Positions 35,056 to 37,577 of a DNA stretch of 37,577 nucleotides are shown here, piece by piece. Position numbers and translations under genes: made by a program. The first letter of the stretch is position 1. Each line of letters begins with the position of its first letter. Below the pieces are notes generated by a model, which saw nothing but the letters and a program-made list of their open reading frames with translations, did not search any database and was not told the DNA's origin. Source of the DNA: Azonexaceae bacterium (GTDB lineage Bacteria; Pseudomonadota; Gammaproteobacteria; Burkholderiales; Rhodocyclaceae); NCBI GenBank assembly GCA_009469665.1, contig SSTB01000153.1:1-37577 (forward strand), written 5' to 3'.

Positions 35056-35474
35056 GCGACAACGACTGCGAGCGTTCCACAACGCTGAATTCGGGGGCCG
35101 TGGCCCCCGGCAAGGGCCGCACCGGCCTGGACCGGGTGGTGGCTGCCCTGGGCCATTCCCTTGCGGGGCTGGCTGCTGCCTATCGGGGTGAAGCCGCCTT
35201 CAGGCAGGAGGTCTGGCTGAGCATTCCCCTGGCGGTGATCGCCATTGTCCTGCCCGTGAGCGGCCTGGAGCGGGGCTTGCTCATTGCAAGCCTGCTGCTC
35301 GTCCTTATTGTCGAACTGCTCAACTCGGCCGTCGAAGCCACGGTGGACCGGGTCGGCCTGGAACACCATCTCCTGTCCAAGCGTGCCAAGGATATTGGCA
35401 GCGCGGCGGTCCTGCTCTCACTGATCAGTCTGGCCGTCGTGTGGGGGAGCGTTCTCGCCACACGCTTTCTGTAG
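35052..35474 (+). CDS. dgkA: DgkA, diacylglycerol kinase
   Basis: Small integral membrane kinase that phosphorylates diacylglycerol, recycling it from envelope lipid-transfer reactions. The 140-residue product has three membrane helices and the signatures FRQE (50-53), VELLNSAVEATVDRV (87-101) and KRAKDIGSAAV (110-120). It has about 20 extra N-terminal residues compared with the 122-residue E. coli enzyme. The TTG start is preceded by GAGAGGGG and overlaps the kinase stop as TTGA. dgkA next to a PmrAB-like pair is also seen where lipid A phosphoethanolamine transfer produces diacylglycerol, but no such transferase is in this window. Last gene of the operon; a MITE-like repeat starts six bases after its stop. 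Confidence 0.95.
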   Translation: MSDNDCERSTTLNSGAVAPGKGRTGLDRVVAALGHSLAGLAAAYRGEAAFRQEVWLSIPLAVIAIVLPVSGLERGLLIASLLLVLIVELLNSAVEATVDRVGLEHHLLSKRAKDIGSAAVLLSLISLAVVWGSVLATRFL

Positions 35475-35479
35475 GGTTT

Positions 35480-35616
35480 AACCTAGAAACCTCAGTTGAC
35501 CGCTTGTCAGTCCCCGGATTGCCCTGTGCCTTGAACCTCTGCGCACCTCCACAACGCTCACCCGTCGGATCCATCGCCACGAGCCCGCTGGCGCATCCAG
35601 CTGAGGTTTCTAGGTT
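35480..35616. mobile_element. MITE-like element, copy 2 (internally shortened)
   Basis: The left terminus AACCTAGAAACCTCAGTTG (35480-35498) is identical to copy 1, and the right terminus CAGCTGAGGTTTCTAGGTT (35598-35616) is its complement with one change. The interior follows the minus-strand reading of copy 1 (CGCTTGTC, CGCTCACCCG, GAGCCCGCTGGCGCATCC) and then jumps directly to the right terminus, so about 100 bp present in copy 1 are missing. A 50-codon frame starting MGERS-to-LETS inside it is a repeat artefact. Confidence 0.72.
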
Positions 35617-35725
35617 GAACCCGCTGTAGGACGGGCGGTGCGTTCGGGTGGCTTCTGCAGATCACGAAGCAAGAATAGGTTACTCGCCATCCGGGCCGAA
35701 CCCCTGGGTTCAGCAAAACCCTCTG
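35617..35725. repeat. Mosaic of repeat fragments next to MITE copy 2
   Basis: GGACGGGCGGTGCGTTCGGG (35631-35650) matches the plus-strand left part of MITE copy 1 (10388-10413, with a small deletion), that is, in the orientation opposite to copy 2. From about 35655 on, CACGAAGCAAGAA, GGTTACTCGCC and GAACCCCTGGGTTCAG match the right end of the 468-bp palindrome (27773-27824) in degenerate form. No gene is present up to 35776. Confidence 0.55.
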
Positions 35726-35776
35726 CCCCAGAAGGAAGGCCGAGCCGCATCGTTCAGCAAAGCGCACTCCCCACGG

Positions 35777-36094
35777 TCAGCCAAACAAAGTCACCGCCAG
35801 CCGCTCAAAAAAGCCCAGCCCGGACCACCAGCGCTCCCCCCGGGCGCGAAAACTGCGCCCGGCTTCGGTCAGCCCGAGGCAGCGGGCCCCGAAATCGGTG
35901 GAGCCGCGATCGCAGACAAACCCTCCCGACATGAGGTACTTGGCGATCACGGGCTGAATCTGCTCGCCGTCGAGCAACCAGCGCGTTCCGTAGCCGTCGT
36001 CATCGCCGCGCAACATCAGGATAGGCCGATGCTCACCCATGGTGCGGAGGATACGCAGCGTGTCGGCGCGCAAGGGAATGAGCTTCGACTCCAT
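35777..36094 (-). CDS. Small hypothetical protein, possible winged-helix
   Basis: A 105-residue soluble protein with alternating helical and strand-like segments: ADTLRILRTMGEHRP, then GYGTRWLLDGEQIQPVIAKYLMSGGFVCDRGSTDFGARCLGLTEAGRSF (quoted here only for its order: an inner LLDG...YL helix, GGFV turn, LGLTEAG), and a Trp-rich end RWWSGLGFFERLAVTLFG. The LTEAGRSF pattern resembles the wing of MarR- or PadR-like folds, and I recall similar unannotated betaproteobacterial proteins, so I think the gene is real. No ribosome site is visible before the ATG at 36092-36094, so the start is uncertain. It is divergent from ybaK. Confidence 0.6.
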   Translation of the reverse strand: MESKLIPLRADTLRILRTMGEHRPILMLRGDDDGYGTRWLLDGEQIQPVIAKYLMSGGFVCDRGSTDFGARCLGLTEAGRSFRARGERWWSGLGFFERLAVTLFG

Positions 36095-36266
36095 ACCGCG
36101 GGGTCGGACAGGTGCTCAGCCCGGCCAGGGCGCACAACAGGCCCCGCTGGAGACATTTCCGCACGCCCAAGCGGCCCGGAGGGGGCCCTGGGAGGAAAAT
36201 ACGGCCATGAAAGCTCCTTTGCAGTGCTCGGGGGACAGCAGGGATTCATGCCCCTTTTGGCCGCGG

Positions 36267-36272
36267 TAGAAT
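36267..36272 (+). promoter_or_regulatory. Candidate -10 element for ybaK
   Basis: TAGAAT matches five of six consensus bases and lies 28 bases before the ybaK ATG. No convincing -35 hexamer is found at 16-18 bases upstream. Confidence 0.4.
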
Positions 36273-36299
36273 CCTTTTTGTTCCCCCAGAGTGCGCCCC

Positions 36300-36785
36300 A
36301 TGAGCAAAGCCGATCACCCGCCTGAAACCCCCGCCACCCAGTTCCTCAAGACCCACCGGGTGCCTTTCTCCACCCATCTCTACGCTTACGAGGAGCATGG
36401 CGGAACCCGGGTGTCGGCCCGCGAACTGAATGTAGACGAGCACGCCGTAGTGAAGACCCTGGTCTTCGAGGACGAGGCCGCCCGACCCCTCATCGTTCTC
36501 ATGCACGGAGATCGCAAGGTCTCGGCCAAGGAACTCGCCCGCCGCATTGGCTGCAAGAAAGTGGAACCGTGCAAGCCCGAAGTGGCCAACCGCCATACGG
36601 GTTTCCTGGTGGGCGGCACCAGCCCCTTCGGCACCCGGAAGAAGCTGCCGGTCTATGTGGAGAAGAGCATCCTCGATCTTTCGCTCATCTATATCAACGG
36701 CGGCCGGCGCGGCTTCCTGGTGGGCATCCACCCCCACGACTTACTGCGCCTCCTGGCTCCCGTGACGGTGGAAGTCGCCCTATAG
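36300..36785 (+). CDS. ybaK: YbaK, Cys-tRNA(Pro)/Cys-tRNA deacylase
   Basis: Trans-editing enzyme that hydrolyses cysteine misattached to tRNA(Pro). The 161-residue length is normal. Family features are ATQFLKTHRVPFSTHLYAYEEH at the start (in parts), VVKTLVFED, the DRKVSAKELAR helix with the conserved Lys, VGGTSPFGTRKKLPVYVE and NGGRRGFLVGI. I chose ATG 36300-36302 over the in-frame GTG three codons upstream, which adds only three residues. Neither has a strong ribosome site. Monocistronic, between the divergent small gene and a repeat. Confidence 0.93.
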   Translation: MSKADHPPETPATQFLKTHRVPFSTHLYAYEEHGGTRVSARELNVDEHAVVKTLVFEDEAARPLIVLMHGDRKVSAKELARRIGCKKVEPCKPEVANRHTGFLVGGTSPFGTRKKLPVYVEKSILDLSLIYINGGRRGFLVGIHPHDLLRLLAPVTVEVAL

Positions 36786-36830
36786 GCTTGCAGAAGCCCC
36801 CTCGGACAGAATCGTCGGCGGCGCCCTTTC

Positions 36831-36934
36831 AACCTGGAACCCTCGGCCGACCGCTTGTCGAATCCCGGAATGCCTTGTGCCCCGGACCGCCGCGCCACTA
36901 GGGGTCACTCACCCCATGGGTGGCAGCGCGACGA
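36831..36934. mobile_element. MITE-like element, copy 3 (degenerate, one terminus)
   Basis: It starts AACCTGGAACCCTCGGCCG, a diverged form of the terminus of copies 1 and 2, and continues with CGCTTGTCGAATCCCGGAATG, CACTCACCCC and GGGTGGCAGCGCGACG in the same order as the minus-strand reading of copy 1. No right terminus is present: the match stops at the folB stop codon. It fills the space between the convergent ybaK and folB genes. Confidence 0.6.
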
Positions 36935-37285
36935 TCAGACGGAACGTTCGATGATGACGCCCACCCGCCTGACGCCGGACAGCATGCCCAACTTGGCCAC
37001 CGATACGCGGACCCACTGGGCGGCGAAATTCTCCAGCAAGAAGGTGGCGACGTGTTCGGCCAGCTTTTCCAGCAGGTTGAAATGGGCCCCCGCCAGGTCG
37101 GCACGCAGCCGTTCGACCACGGCAGCGTAATCGACGGTGTCGCGGATGTCGTCGGAAGCCCCGGCAGAGGCCGTGGAGACGCCGATGTGCAGCGAGAGTT
37201 CAATGGTCTGCGGCAGCGCCTTTTCCCTGGGGTAGATGCCAACCCAGGTGGAGAGTCGCAGTTCCTCGATAAAGATGATGTCCAT
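36935..37285 (-). CDS. folB: FolB, dihydroneopterin aldolase
   Basis: Folate-pathway enzyme that converts 7,8-dihydroneopterin to 6-hydroxymethyl-dihydropterin. The 116-residue length is typical of the family. It begins MDIIFIEELRLSTWVGIYPREK, read here in parts as the conserved IEELRL and VGIYPRE segments, then DTVDYAAVVERL with the family's YxxV motif, LLEKLAEHVATFLL with the catalytic-region glutamate, and a final strand VRVSVAKLGMLSGVRRVGV. The ATG at 37283-37285 gives the standard start; the longer upstream frame runs into plsY and is spurious. It is divergent from plsY, as the two genes also are in E. coli. Confidence 0.93.
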   Translation of the reverse strand: MDIIFIEELRLSTWVGIYPREKALPQTIELSLHIGVSTASAGASDDIRDTVDYAAVVERLRADLAGAHFNLLEKLAEHVATFLLENFAAQWVRVSVAKLGMLSGVRRVGVIIERSV

Positions 37286-37304
37286 GCCGATCGGGGGCGG
37301 AAGT

Positions 37305-37326
37305 GTAAAATCTGCGGCGATTTTAC
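37305..37326. promoter_or_regulatory. Symmetric bidirectional promoter/operator between folB and plsY
   Basis: GTAAAATC (37305-37312), spacer TGCGGC and GATTTTAC (37319-37326) form a perfect 8-bp inverted repeat. Each arm contains TAAAAT as a possible -10 element: on the plus strand for plsY (37306-37311), on the minus strand for folB (37325-37320). Each lies a similar distance (33-35 bases) from its ATG. No good -35 elements are seen. Confidence 0.5.
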
Positions 37327-37344
37327 CCCAGCCCCCAGGTGCCC

Positions 37345-37577
37345 ATGCCCGCCGCCGCCCAACTTGCCCTCGCCCTGCTCGCCGCCTATTTGCTGGGCTC
37401 GATCCCCTTCGCCATGGTCGCCTCCAAAGTGTTCGGGCTCGCCGATCCACGCAGTTACGGTTCGGGCAACCCCGGCGCCACCAACGTGCTGCGCAGCGGC
37501 AACAAGAAGGCGGCACTGTTTACCCTGATCGGCGATGCCCTGAAAGGCTGGGTCGCGGTCTTCGCCGCCCAGGCAGC
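37345..37577 (+). CDS. plsY: PlsY, acyl-phosphate:glycerol-3-phosphate acyltransferase (3' end outside window)
   Basis: Inner-membrane enzyme that acylates glycerol-3-phosphate at position 1 with acyl phosphate, starting phospholipid synthesis. The first 77 residues are present. A hydrophobic helix with [19 protein letters not shown] leads into the diagnostic [12 protein letters not shown] motif, then a second hydrophobic stretch starting DALKGW. The ATG at 37345 follows a CCCAGGTGCCC leader with a weak ribosome site. The gene is truncated by the window edge, not by mutation. Confidence 0.93.
   Translation, partial: MPAAAQLALALLAAYLLGSIPFAMVASKVFGLADPRSYGSGNPGATNVLRSGNKKAALFTLIGDALKGWVAVFAAQA

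Noticed and set aside
36116..36307. Short minus-strand frame upstream of the gene at 35777
   Set aside because: No ribosome site or family features, and its stop separates it from the downstream gene. A second frame with a hydrophobic start also exists but neither can be supported.

Overview
The window looks like chromosome of a G+C-rich betaproteobacterium, most likely near Rhodocyclaceae/Zoogloeaceae. I base this on a betaproteobacterial-type pyruvate dehydrogenase operon (E1, E2 with two lipoyl domains, E3 carrying its own lipoyl domain), a PEP-CTERM secreted protein, high third-position G+C, and several families of GC-rich palindromic intergenic repeats. The assignment is by eye, without a database search. 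I saw no rRNA, tRNA, CRISPR array, transposase or phage genes.

Positions 118-10148 (minus strand) hold the first part of the division and cell wall (dcw) cluster, in transcription order mraZ, rsmH, ftsL, ftsI, murE, murF, mraY, murD, ftsW. From rsmH to ftsW the genes are joined by ATGA or TAATG overlaps. The only interruption is a repeat-like 76-bp insert between ftsI and murE, which is itself read as a 27-codon frame with ATGA overlaps at both ends. A 10-bp-periodic MraZ operator lies in front of mraZ. The expected next gene, murG, does not follow ftsW directly: the last 117 bp of the window are a cluster of palindromes.

Divergently, 10810-16969 is aceE-aceF-lpdA, closed by a strong terminator. 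Positions 17146-18573 encode a PhoX/DUF839-like protein with a signal peptide and PEP-CTERM tail. Positions 18758-21079 are an operon of a DUF4242 protein, a membrane-anchored dihaem peroxidase-like protein and a Crp/Fnr-type regulator, preceded by a dyad placed exactly as a class II Crp/Fnr activator site. A CorA-like transporter (plus strand) then converges on a minus-strand operon of PPK2 polyphosphate kinase, M18 aminopeptidase and a soluble PAS histidine kinase.

Positions 27006-28030 are gene-free and hold a 45-bp tandem repeat and a 468-bp imperfect palindrome. After a small hypothetical membrane protein comes the most interesting locus, 28617-35474: eight tightly packed genes for a thermostable-hemolysin-family (GNAT-like) protein, an acyl-adenylating enzyme, a haem-oxygenase-like dimetal oxidase (HDO, relative of UndA/CADD), a short-chain dehydrogenase, a TAtT-like TPR protein, a QseB/PmrA-type response regulator, its sensor kinase and diacylglycerol kinase. 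A PmrA/QseB-type direct-repeat box sits 46 bp upstream of the first gene. My reading is an autoregulated envelope-responsive operon that makes or modifies an acyl-derived molecule. This is inference, not a described pathway that I can name.

The right end has MITE-like repeats, a small hypothetical gene, ybaK, and the divergent folB/plsY pair around a symmetric promoter; plsY runs off the window.
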